From: Legionella longbeachae
Lineage (GTDB): Bacteria; Pseudomonadota; Gammaproteobacteria; Legionellales; Legionellaceae
Assembly (NCBI GenBank): GCA_016191305.1
Contig: JACPOX010000254.1
Coordinates: forward strand, 1 to 6,518
Length of the DNA: 6,518 nucleotides
Reading direction: 5' to 3'
This document shows, piece by piece, positions 1 to 6,116 of this stretch. Numbering within the stretch: the first letter of the stretch is position 1; each line of letters begins with the position of its first letter. Position numbers and translations under genes: made by a program. The notes below the pieces were generated by a model, which had not been told where the DNA came from, searched no databases, and worked only from the letters and a program-made list of their open reading frames with translations.

Positions 1-114
1 AAAGCTAAAAAAAGTGCACTCATCGCTGTTATGCGTAAATTATTAATTATTATGAATTCACTTGTTAGAAAAAAACAACTTTGGACTAATTTAGAGCGAA
101 CCGTCTTGGATTAA
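1..114 (+). CDS. IS110-family transposase, C-terminal fragment (partial at window edge)
   Basis: An open frame enters from the left edge in frame 1 and ends at TAA 112-114, giving 37 residues. The segment ALIAVMRKLLIIMNSLVRK followed by a Trp is what I recognise as the C-terminal end of IS110/IS1111-type transposases (Transposase_20 region), where a 'VALxAVMRKLLxILNAMxR' pattern is usual. These are DEDD-type recombinases that move small insertion sequences, guided by a structured RNA encoded in a non-coding end of the element. The catalytic parts lie outside the window, so I cannot tell whether the transposase is intact. The downstream neighbour is convergent: its stop codon is only 38 bases away, which leaves little room for a long right end of the element. 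Identification rests on a short segment recognised by eye. Confidence 0.75.
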   Translation, partial: KAKKSALIAVMRKLLIIMNSLVRKKQLWTNLERTVLD

Positions 115-133
115 AAACAGCTCCAAGACAGTT
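99..133. repeat. Inverted repeat between convergent gene ends
   Basis: GTCTTGGA (103-110) pairs perfectly with TCCAAGAC (122-129) across an 11-base loop. The stem extends by three more pairs (99-101 with 131-133) after one mismatch (102/130). It covers the last codons and stop of the transposase and lies 20 bases beyond the stop of the minus-strand gene at 153. It could act as a weak two-way terminator, but neither strand has a T-tract directly after the stem; the T7 on the minus strand (75-69) is 24 bases away. It could instead be a sub-terminal repeat or RNA structure of the insertion sequence. The repeat itself is certain; its role is not. Confidence 0.55.
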
Positions 134-152
134 GCTATTACCAAAATCCTAA

Positions 153-536
153 CTAGGTAGTGCAGACTGCTTTTACGGTATGTTCACCGAAGTTGGTAAT
201 TTCAACTTTTGCACCGGAATCGGCACTGAGTTTTAGTTTATCTCCTGGATGAACTTCTAACTGTATAGAGCCACCTACTGATAGCTCGATCTCATTAACT
301 TTTCCTTTTCTAGCTAGAGCTACTATAAACAATGCATCACTTTTATCTTCTGTAGTGATTGTACAATTGGCTACTACTGGTCCCCACCAAAAATTAGTAA
401 ATACTTGCGGGTCATTTGTTGGTAGATCATATTCCATACTTACTCCTTTTAGGAGTTTATGAGTAACCATAGAATAAGCTTCAGAGCTTAAAGTTGCTGT
501 AATAAACAGCAAGCCAAGGCCAAATTTTCGAAACAT
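153..536 (-). CDS. Small secreted protein of unknown function
   Basis: This encodes 127 residues. I do not recognise the family. Residues 1-22 look like a Sec signal peptide: a basic start (MFRKF), a hydrophobic core (GLGLLFITATL) and a polar end with a likely cleavage after SEAYS, about residue 22. The mature part of about 105 residues has no membrane segment, alternates short hydrophobic and polar stretches as in a beta-rich fold, and contains exactly two cysteines (C58 and C125) that could form a disulfide in the periplasm or outside the cell. A WWGP motif lies at 50-53. The start is supported by GGAG six bases upstream of the ATG. The gene has its own promoter candidate and is separated from pntB by 96 bases. 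It ends 38 bases from the convergent transposase remnant, and its C-terminus looks natural rather than cut by the insertion. The call of a real secreted protein is firm; the function is unknown. Confidence 0.8.
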   Translation of the reverse strand: MFRKFGLGLLFITATLSSEAYSMVTHKLLKGVSMEYDLPTNDPQVFTNFWWGPVVANCTITTEDKSDALFIVALARKGKVNEIELSVGGSIQLEVHPGDKLKLSADSGAKVEITNFGEHTVKAVCTT

Positions 537-594
537 TTATAACTCCACAATGAAAATTAAGAAGTTAAGATACCTTTATTTTTTGGCTATGGCA

Positions 595-624
595 AATATA
601 AATATCATAATATTAAATTGCCAA
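595..624 (-). promoter_or_regulatory. Putative sigma70 promoter for the secreted-protein gene
   Basis: On the minus strand, TTGGCA (624-619, five of six matches to the -35 consensus) is followed after 18 bases by TATATT (600-595, five of six matches to the -10). Transcription would start near 588, leaving a leader of about 50 bases before the ATG at 536. The element lies just beyond the pntB stop, so the small gene is probably expressed on its own. An inverted pair TTTGGC (625-620) and GCCAAA (587-582) brackets the promoter and could be an operator, though the arms are short and far apart. Confidence 0.45.
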
Positions 625-632
625 ATTTTGGT

Positions 633-2030
633 TTAAATTTCTTCTAAAGCCTTGGCGATAGACTCTGTCATAACTTTCGCGTCACCAAAAAGCATGTATG
701 TATTGTCATGGTAAAATAAATTATTTTCTACACCCGCATAGCCCGGAGCCATACTGCGTTTAACAAACAAAACGTTTTTTGCTTTTTCTACTTCTAATAC
801 GGGCATTCCATAAATCGGGGAGCTTGGGTCTGTTTTGGCTGCTGGGTTAGTTATATCATTTGCCCCAATCACATAAGCAACGTCGCAGCTCGCGAAATCA
901 CGGTTAATTTCACTTTGTTCAAAAACTCGGTCATAGGGAATATTAGCTTCCGCAAGTAACACATTCATATGTCCAGGCATACGACCTGCAACAGGGTGGA
1001 TAGCGAAGCGAACTTTAATATTACGTGTTTCCAATGCATCAACTAATTCTTTGACAGCGTGTTGTGCATGAGCTACAGCCATTCCATATCCAGGAACAAT
1101 GATTACGTTCCTAGCATTACTTAAAAGGAATGCTGCATCTTCGCCATTGCCTTGTCGCACAGCACGTGATTCATTTGTTGTGTGATATTGCAGATCAGTG
1201 CCTGATGCTTGGATACCACCGAAAATCACATTAAAAATGGACCGATTCATGCCAACACACATAATGTAACTTAGAATGGCTCCACTAGCACCTACCAGAG
1301 CACCAGTAATAACCAATAAATGATTACTCAGAGTAAAACCAATCCCTGCTGCTGCCCATCCAGAGTAGGAATTCAGCATGGAAATAACCACGGGCATATC
1401 AGCTCCGCCAATTGGGATAATGAGAAATATACCAATTAAAAATGCTAATCCTGCCATTACACTAAAGAGTGTGAGAGTTTGGTTAATAAAAAACAAGATG
1501 AATAAAACAAGAATTGCTATTGCAGTGGCCAGGTTGATCAGATTATGGCCTGTAAGCTTTATAGGTACTCCAGACATTATTCCTTGCAATTTTAAAAAGG
1601 CAATAACTGAACCCGAGAAGGTAATGGCACCAATAATTAATCCCAGACTCATTTCGACAAGGCTTGCTTTAGCAATTGCTCCAGGCACGCCTATATGAAA
1701 GGAAGCGGGGGACAAAAAAGCACAAAAAGCAACCAGTACTGCCGCCATTCCTACTAAAGAGTGGAATGCAGCAACCAATTGTGGAATAGCAGTCATATTG
1801 ATTTTGCAGGCAATATAAGTACCAATAATACCTCCTGCAATCATTAAGCTAATAAGTAAAGGTTGATGATATGTGGATGGCATCATTAATGTAGAACCTA
1901 CTGCAAGAATCATCCCGAGAATCCCCAAAAGATTACCCCTTCTTGCAGATGCAGGGCTAGCAAGCCCTTTTAATGCCAAGATAAAACAAACAGCAGATAA
2001 TAAATAAAACACGGGGACCAAAGTTGTCAT
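633..2030 (-). CDS. pntB: NAD(P) transhydrogenase subunit beta
   Basis: PntB carries most of the membrane proton channel (dII) and the NADP(H)-binding domain (dIII) of the proton-translocating transhydrogenase, which drives NADPH formation from NADH with the proton gradient in the inner membrane. The first 265 or so of 465 residues are hydrophobic helices. They include the conserved channel residues His90 (AAFHSLVG), Asp211 (GGADMPVV) and Asn220 ([11 protein letters not shown]), which by recalled alignment match E. coli His91, Asp213 and Asn222. dIII shows GYGMAVA at 314-320, [19 protein letters not shown] from 345, and KRSM at 424-427 followed by GYAGVEN. Length fits the family (E. coli 462). 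A longer start at 2039 exists, but the only Shine-Dalgarno, AAGGA (2043-2039), overlaps that ATG, whereas it sits 8 bases before the ATG at 2030, so I use the latter. The gene follows pntAB by 15 bases and has no sign of damage. No clear terminator follows it. Confidence 0.96.
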   Translation of the reverse strand: MTTLVPVFYLLSAVCFILALKGLASPASARRGNLLGILGMILAVGSTLMMPSTYHQPLLISLMIAGGIIGTYIACKINMTAIPQLVAAFHSLVGMAAVLVAFCAFLSPASFHIGVPGAIAKASLVEMSLGLIIGAITFSGSVIAFLKLQGIMSGVPIKLTGHNLINLATAIAILVLFILFFINQTLTLFSVMAGLAFLIGIFLIIPIGGADMPVVISMLNSYSGWAAAGIGFTLSNHLLVITGALVGASGAILSYIMCVGMNRSIFNVIFGGIQASGTDLQYHTTNESRAVRQGNGEDAAFLLSNARNVIIVPGYGMAVAHAQHAVKELVDALETRNIKVRFAIHPVAGRMPGHMNVLLAEANIPYDRVFEQSEINRDFASCDVAYVIGANDITNPAAKTDPSSPIYGMPVLEVEKAKNVLFVKRSMAPGYAGVENNLFYHDNTYMLFGDAKVMTESIAKALEEI

Positions 2031-2045
2031 GAATATCATCCTTTT

Positions 2046-2342
2046 TTATTTTTTATACATTCGTAACATGCGGTGGGTGACTACAAATCCACCAAAAATG
2101 TTAATCGAAGTAATAAATATTGCTAAAGCACCTATCCAGGTAATTGTTCCAGTGAATTGGCTTCCAGCAGCAATGAGAGCACCTAAAACAATAATGCTAG
2201 ATATCGCATTTGTTACGGACATTAATGGAGTATGTAGCGCGGGTGTGACTTTCCATACAACATAATATCCTACAAAGCAGGCTAATACGAAAATATTGAG
2301 GATGGTAATGTAAGGATTACCAAGAGTATTAATCTCATGCAT
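2046..2342 (-). CDS. pntAB: NAD(P) transhydrogenase subunit alpha part 2 (membrane part)
   Basis: This 98-residue membrane protein supplies the first helices of the transhydrogenase proton channel (dII). In E. coli this part is fused to the NAD-binding domain; here it is a separate gene, as in the three-subunit enzymes of Rhodospirillum and others. Three hydrophobic segments are visible, at about 12-31, 45-62 and 66-86, with a basic C-terminus. The frame is open upstream to an ATG at 2417, but those 25 extra residues are basic, unlike the family, and simply read the pntAA tail in another frame. The start at 2342 has a strong AAGGAG (2355-2350) seven bases upstream and begins MHEINTLGN, as expected. 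Its first 8 bases (ATGCATGA) overlap the stop of full-length pntAA, so translation was probably coupled. Premature termination in pntAA could therefore lower its expression. Confidence 0.93.
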   Translation of the reverse strand: MHEINTLGNPYITILNIFVLACFVGYYVVWKVTPALHTPLMSVTNAISSIIVLGALIAAGSQFTGTITWIGALAIFITSINIFGGFVVTHRMLRMYKK

Positions 2343-2517
2343 TTTGCGTCTCCTTTTTTGCCTGGAAAGGTAGATATTGATTTTGGTGACAAAGTATTGC
2401 TTGTTGAATGATTTCATCGCTGGGATTTAATGTGATTTCATGGGCATTTGGTGCTAAGAGGTTGATTAAATGAACTAGATTATTGGCATAGAGATCACTC
2501 GCAGTCGCTGGCACAAG
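2335..2517 (-). pseudogene. pntAA: Detached C-terminal coding tail of pntAA behind an in-frame TGA
   Basis: Directly after the TGA at 2520-2518 the pntAA frame stays open for 60 codons and ends at TGA 2337-2335, overlapping the pntAB start. The residues read LVPATASDLYANNLVHLINL and onward. These match the expected continuation of PntAA, where Tyr-x-x-Asn-Leu-hx-x-Leu-Leu helices follow the last beta strand of the NAD-binding fold (h = hydrophobic). Adding the stop codon and these 60 codons to the 316 before it gives 377, close to the usual family length of roughly 370-385. No good internal start with a ribosome binding site is visible, so this stretch is probably translated only if the TGA is read through. 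Confidence 0.88.
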
Positions 2518-3468
2518 TCATGCCAGATTACTTAAACCGATAATGGTAATTTCCCCATGTTTTATTGTCTTATCATGAACACTCACTTCACAGTTTCCGC
2601 CACGTGAGGTCGCAAGATCTACTACAACCGATCCAGGTTTCATTTGTTCAATGGTTTTTTTATACAATAATACAGGCGCTTTTCGCCCTGGAATCAAAGC
2701 TGTAGAAATAACGATGTCTGCAAGCTTCGCGTATTGATCGATAAGTTCTGCTTGCAAATTTTTATATTCTTCGCTGACTTCAGATGCATATCCATCTTTA
2801 GTTTCACTATCTTGGGTTTGACTAACTTCAATGAATTCAGCGCCCAAACTTTCAACCTGTTCTTTCGCTGCGCGACGTACGTCGAAAGCATAAACCACTG
2901 CACCTAAACGTTTGGCAGTTGCTATTGCTTGTAAACCAGCAACCCCAGCGCCAAGAATAAGAACTTTAGCTGGTTGAATCATTCCTGCCGCGGTCATCAT
3001 CATTGGGAGTGCTCGATTAAATTGAGTGCTTGCTTCCAAAACAGCTCTATAGCCTGCCAAATTCGCTTGTGACGATAAACTATCCATGCTTTGTGCGCGA
3101 CTGATACGTGGAATAAGGTTCATTGAACACAAGGTAATTGTTTTTTCTTTACACCATGAAATTAATTTGCTTTCTGGATTATTATCTATATGCCCTATGA
3201 GCAGAGCATTTGGTGCTAAGCCTTCCAGGTCTTTGGGGATAGGTTCATTGATACAAAGAAAAATATTTGCTTTTTTCAGGATAAATTTTTTGTCATTGCT
3301 TATCTGTACACCCACTTGCTCATAATCGTGATCCTGAAAACCCGATGCCATCCCTGAATTTTTCTCAATAATGACTTCAAATCCTGATTTTATATAGTGC
3401 TTTGCTGAGTTAGGGGTAATAGCTACCCGAGTATCATGATCAGCCGCTAGAAAGGTTGCAATTATCAT
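2518..3468 (-). CDS. pntAA: NAD(P) transhydrogenase subunit alpha part 1, shortened by a premature TGA
   Basis: This encodes the NAD(H)-binding domain dI, a peripheral subunit that hands hydride to PntB dIII. The visible product has 316 residues; the family has about 370-385. The N-terminal alanine-dehydrogenase-like lobe contains the NAD-contacting RQD loop, Arg121, Gln126, Asp129 and Ser132, within IPRISRAQSMDSLSSQ. The Rossmann lobe has LGAGVAG at 172-178 and the strand-end acid at Asp196 (YAFDVRR). ALIPGRKAP (257-265) and VVDLATSRGGNCE (282-294) are also family signatures. The protein then stops at GLSNLA, in the middle of a conserved stretch, and the rest continues in frame after the TGA. 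The missing end normally packs against the first lobe, so the short product is probably unstable or inactive unless the stop is read through. The start at 3468 has AAGGA seven bases upstream, in the loop of a small hairpin. The gene heads the pnt operon, 79 bases after kdpD. Confidence 0.9.
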   Translation of the reverse strand: MIIATFLAADHDTRVAITPNSAKHYIKSGFEVIIEKNSGMASGFQDHDYEQVGVQISNDKKFILKKANIFLCINEPIPKDLEGLAPNALLIGHIDNNPESKLISWCKEKTITLCSMNLIPRISRAQSMDSLSSQANLAGYRAVLEASTQFNRALPMMMTAAGMIQPAKVLILGAGVAGLQAIATAKRLGAVVYAFDVRRAAKEQVESLGAEFIEVSQTQDSETKDGYASEVSEEYKNLQAELIDQYAKLADIVISTALIPGRKAPVLLYKKTIEQMKPGSVVVDLATSRGGNCEVSVHDKTIKHGEITIIGLSNLA

Positions 3469-3469
3469 G

Positions 3470-3486
3470 GGTAAATCCTTTTTACC
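3470..3486 (-). promoter_or_regulatory. Small hairpin presenting the pntAA ribosome binding site in its loop
   Basis: On the minus strand the leader reads GGTAAA, AAGGA, TTTACC and then C before the ATG. The six-base arms pair perfectly (3486-3481 with 3475-3470), and the five-base loop is exactly the Shine-Dalgarno AAGGA (3480-3476). Such a stem is weak (two GC pairs per arm), so it may only tune translation or respond to temperature or a binding protein, or it may be chance. The structure is read directly; any role is inference. Confidence 0.35.
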
Positions 3487-3503
3487 TAAATAATCTTTAT
3501 CCT

Positions 3504-3532
3504 ATTGTAATTTAGATTGATTTGCCAGCCTA
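3504..3532 (-). promoter_or_regulatory. Weak promoter candidate for the pnt operon
   Basis: TACAAT (3509-3504, five of six -10 matches) is preceded at 17 bases by TAGGCT (3532-3527, three of six -35 matches). It lies in the 79-base gap between kdpD and pntAA. No terminator hairpin with a T-run is visible in this gap, so pnt might be transcribed from here, from the kdp promoter, or both. The weak -35 keeps this speculative. Confidence 0.22.
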
Positions 3533-3547
3533 TAGACATTATTTTGA

Positions 3548-5509
3548 TTATGGGGTTTTGTTTTGTTCTTCTGGCAAACTATCTGCTTCTAAAGCCAGGG
3601 CAATTTGATTGGCACAAGATTCCAAAAGCTGAATTTTTTCAGGTGTAGCCCAATCGTTGTTTTTGACGGGTTGAACTCTTAATACACCAATTGTACCGCG
3701 TGTACCAAGCAATGGAATATAAAGTGCATTGGAAAATGAGAGGGTATCAGTACCTAACCCAGCTTTCTGTCCTAACTCAAATACCCATTGGGCGATGCTT
3801 TGTTCTTTTTCATCCAGTTCTTGACGTGATTTTGATTTTGCGCGAACGATGAGTACACCTTTTTTGGGTAATAAGGCTAATATTTCGCAATGAAAAATTT
3901 CAGAAATATAATTTATCCCTGTTCTTAATAATCGGATAATTCCCCGCGTTCTAGATAGCCTTCGACTCAAAGTGTATAAAGCGGAAGTTTGATATTCTGC
4001 AATCCGAACAATTTCTATTTGCCGGCGGGTAACCAACGTCATTTGACAAATAATCAGTGCCATAATGAACAGAACAACTAAGGTGAAAATATAATCGGGG
4101 TTTTCTATCAGAAAACTGTAATATGGAGGAATAAAGAAATAATCATAAGCAATAATACTGAGGAAAATTCCTGAAATTGTTGGGCCTGTACGTCCCAATA
4201 AGGCAATAGATGTCATACCGATTAAATAAATCAAAATTAAATTACTTTCATTCACTAAGGGATAAAGCAAACAATTAATGAAGCTGGTGATAGCTACAAT
4301 ACTGGTTGATAAAAAATAATAGAGCCATGGGGTCATTGGTTTGGCAAGAATTTTTTTTCCTGACTTCTTATTCGTTTCTCCGGTCATGGTATAAACATCA
4401 ATTTCGCCGCTGTAGCGTAGAATTTCATCGGCTAAGCTTCGAGAGAAAAAATTTCTCCAGCGCGTTCGAATTTGTTTCCAGAGCATGATAAGGGTAACGT
4501 TTTGCTCATGAGAATAATTGATAATTTCTTTGACTAGATCATAACCTATTAAAATATGAGTTTCTGCTCCCAGCTGTTCTGCAAAAAATAAATTTTTTAT
4601 AGCTTGATTTCGTTGTGCTTGAGATACTTGGGTTCGCGGTGAATCAACGTAAATTGCAATCCAATCTACTTGTAAACTGCTTGCCATTCTTTTGGCAGCA
4701 CGAATAAGCTTATGTGATTCTGGACCAGGTCCAACACAAACCAATATTTTTTCCATGATGGGCCAGATATGTTTAATGCCTTGACCTTTCCTATATAAAA
4801 GCACTTGTGTATTCACTTGTTTTGCTAAAGTACGCAAAGCCAGTTCGCGTAATGCCATCAGATTTCCTTTCCGAAAATAAAACTCAGAAGCCATCTGGGC
4901 TTGTTTTGGAAGATACACTTTGCCTTCGGCCAGACGTTTCAATAAATGTTCTGGAGCGAGATCAACCAATTCTATGGTATTAGCTATTTCTATCATGATG
5001 TCAGGTACAGTTTCGTTAATCGGAGCATGAATAATTTGTGAGACATCATCATTAAGACTTTCTATATGTTGAACATTTAATGTCGTATACACATCAATTC
5101 CACGATCTAATAGCTCTTTAATGTCTTGCCATCGTTTTTTATGGCGTACACCACTCACATTGGTATGTGCCATTTCATCCATGAGAATCAACCCAGGATT
5201 TCTTTTTAAAGCAGCATCTAAATCAAATTCCTGTAGTTTTTTGCCGTGGTAATCAAGAATTATTTTTGGCAAAAGCACAAAATTTTTCAGTTTTTCTTCA
5301 ATGTCACTGCGTCCGTGAGATTCAACAATTCCGATTATAATATCTAAACCTTTCATTTGCTCTTCAAGAGCTTCATGGAGCATGGAATGAGTTTTGCCTA
5401 CCCCAGGAGCTGCACCTAGAAAAATTTTGAGTTTGCCTCTTCGCTCTTTTTGTTCTTCTTCCAGTACGCGTTGTAATAAGGCATTGGGATCTGGACGTTG
5501 GTCATTCAT
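3548..5509 (-). CDS. kdpD: KdpD-type potassium sensor lacking the histidine-kinase core
   Basis: KdpD normally senses K+ limitation and phosphorylates KdpE to switch on the kdp operon. Visible here, in 653 residues, are: the KdpD N-terminal ATPase-like domain with Walker A GAAPGVGKT (32-40), Walker B LILMDE (107-112) followed by AHTN, and the KRWQDI motif; a universal-stress-like domain at about 252-376 ending SLADEILRYSGEIDVY; four membrane helices (DUF4118) at about 395-490; and a GAF-like domain at about 515-640. The protein ends at ALEADSLPEEQNKTP, just where the His-box dimerisation helix and ATP-binding domain begin in full-length KdpD (about 890 residues in E. coli). The 79 bases before pntAA hold no remnant of the kinase, and no kdpE is present. 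It therefore cannot phosphorylate KdpE itself. It might regulate a partner kinase or the pump. The start has AAGGA six bases upstream and overlaps the kdpC end by 8 bases. In the stress-like domain the usual Gly of the VxGK motif is Trp344. Confidence 0.92.
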   Translation of the reverse strand: MNDQRPDPNALLQRVLEEEQKERRGKLKIFLGAAPGVGKTHSMLHEALEEQMKGLDIIIGIVESHGRSDIEEKLKNFVLLPKIILDYHGKKLQEFDLDAALKRNPGLILMDEMAHTNVSGVRHKKRWQDIKELLDRGIDVYTTLNVQHIESLNDDVSQIIHAPINETVPDIMIEIANTIELVDLAPEHLLKRLAEGKVYLPKQAQMASEFYFRKGNLMALRELALRTLAKQVNTQVLLYRKGQGIKHIWPIMEKILVCVGPGPESHKLIRAAKRMASSLQVDWIAIYVDSPRTQVSQAQRNQAIKNLFFAEQLGAETHILIGYDLVKEIINYSHEQNVTLIMLWKQIRTRWRNFFSRSLADEILRYSGEIDVYTMTGETNKKSGKKILAKPMTPWLYYFLSTSIVAITSFINCLLYPLVNESNLILIYLIGMTSIALLGRTGPTISGIFLSIIAYDYFFIPPYYSFLIENPDYIFTLVVLFIMALIICQMTLVTRRQIEIVRIAEYQTSALYTLSRRLSRTRGIIRLLRTGINYISEIFHCEILALLPKKGVLIVRAKSKSRQELDEKEQSIAQWVFELGQKAGLGTDTLSFSNALYIPLLGTRGTIGVLRVQPVKNNDWATPEKIQLLESCANQIALALEADSLPEEQNKTP

Positions 5510-6113
5510 GAGTATTCCTTAATTGATCCAGAGCTAAATTAAGTTCTAAAACATTAATACGAGGTTCTCCCAGAAGATAAAAGGTTCGTTTCTTTATTAA
5601 TTGATTCACTAGTGTCTGAAGTGCTTGTTCTGAAACATTGCGTGCTTTGGCGATACTGGGTATCTGATAGAGGGCAGCTAAAGGACTGATTTCAGGGTCC
5701 AGTCCGCTGGCAGAAGCTGTGACTAAATCAACAGGAATTAGCTGTTTTGATGTTTCATTCTGTTGTTCTAAATTGTATTGTTGAAGGGCATCTATTCGCT
5801 TTTTAACTATCGCTAAGAAATCAGGATTAGAAGGGCCCATATTGGATCCTGAAGAATAAGCGCCATTATTTGGGAAGGGGATGGTGGCTGAAGGACGTCC
5901 CCAGAAATAATCTGGTGCATCAACATATTGTCCGATTAATATTGAGCCAATGTTTTTCCCTTTATACTGCAGTAAACTCCCATTCGCTTGATGCGGGAAA
6001 AAAAACTGAGCAAATAGAGTCACTATAGTTGGATAAATGAGACCTGTTAACAATGAAAAAAAAGTTATAAATAAGAAAGCTGTTTTTATTTGCTTTAGAG
6101 ATTCTGTAAACAT
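5502..6113 (-). CDS. kdpC: Potassium-transporting ATPase subunit C
   Basis: KdpC is the single-span accessory subunit of the KdpFABC high-affinity K+ pump. It stabilises the complex and helps nucleotide binding by KdpB. The 203 residues begin with one membrane helix (about 11-35) and continue with a soluble domain holding all the family hallmarks: GSILIGQ, a YFWGRPSA motif, SSGSNMGPSNP, PVDLVTASASGLDPEIS, and LGEPRINVLELNLALD near the end. Length is normal (about 190-205). The ATG at 6113 lies 3 bases after the kdpB stop, with AGGA six bases upstream inside the end of kdpB. The last codons overlap kdpD by 8 bases, which points to one mRNA and coupled translation. The gene looks intact. Confidence 0.97.
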   Translation of the reverse strand: MFTESLKQIKTAFLFITFFSLLTGLIYPTIVTLFAQFFFPHQANGSLLQYKGKNIGSILIGQYVDAPDYFWGRPSATIPFPNNGAYSSGSNMGPSNPDFLAIVKKRIDALQQYNLEQQNETSKQLIPVDLVTASASGLDPEISPLAALYQIPSIAKARNVSEQALQTLVNQLIKKRTFYLLGEPRINVLELNLALDQLRNTHE

Positions 6114-6116
6114 TCT

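Noticed and set aside
591..622. GGCAA...TTGCC pair after pntB as a terminator
   Set aside because: The stem is only 5 pairs, the loop is a long AT-rich stretch that does not pair, and no T-tract follows.
1378..1698. Plus-strand open frame of 106 codons inside pntB
   Set aside because: Antisense shadow of a strongly conserved gene, with no recognisable domain or ribosome binding site.
2031..2039. Start of pntB at 2039
   Set aside because: The Shine-Dalgarno overlaps that ATG; spacing is right only for the ATG at 2030.
2029..2265. Plus-strand open frame antisense to pntAB, and similar ones at 3086-3325 and 4306-4488
   Set aside because: All lie opposite clear conserved genes, and their translations look like shadow sequence.
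2343..2417. A longer pntAB starting at 2417
   Set aside because: The extra 25 residues are basic and not family-like. This DNA codes for the pntAA tail in another frame, and the AAGGAG lies just before the ATG at 2342.
2518..2520. TGA in pntAA as a selenocysteine codon or as evidence of a genetic code that reads TGA as an amino acid
   Set aside because: No convincing stem-loop with a SECIS-like apical loop follows, and PntAA is not a selenoprotein family. kdpC and the full pntAA frame both end properly on TGA at their family-normal C-termini, so TGA works as a stop in this genome.
2694..2903. Minus-strand 69-codon frame inside pntAA
   Set aside because: Out-of-frame shadow within the conserved NAD-binding domain.
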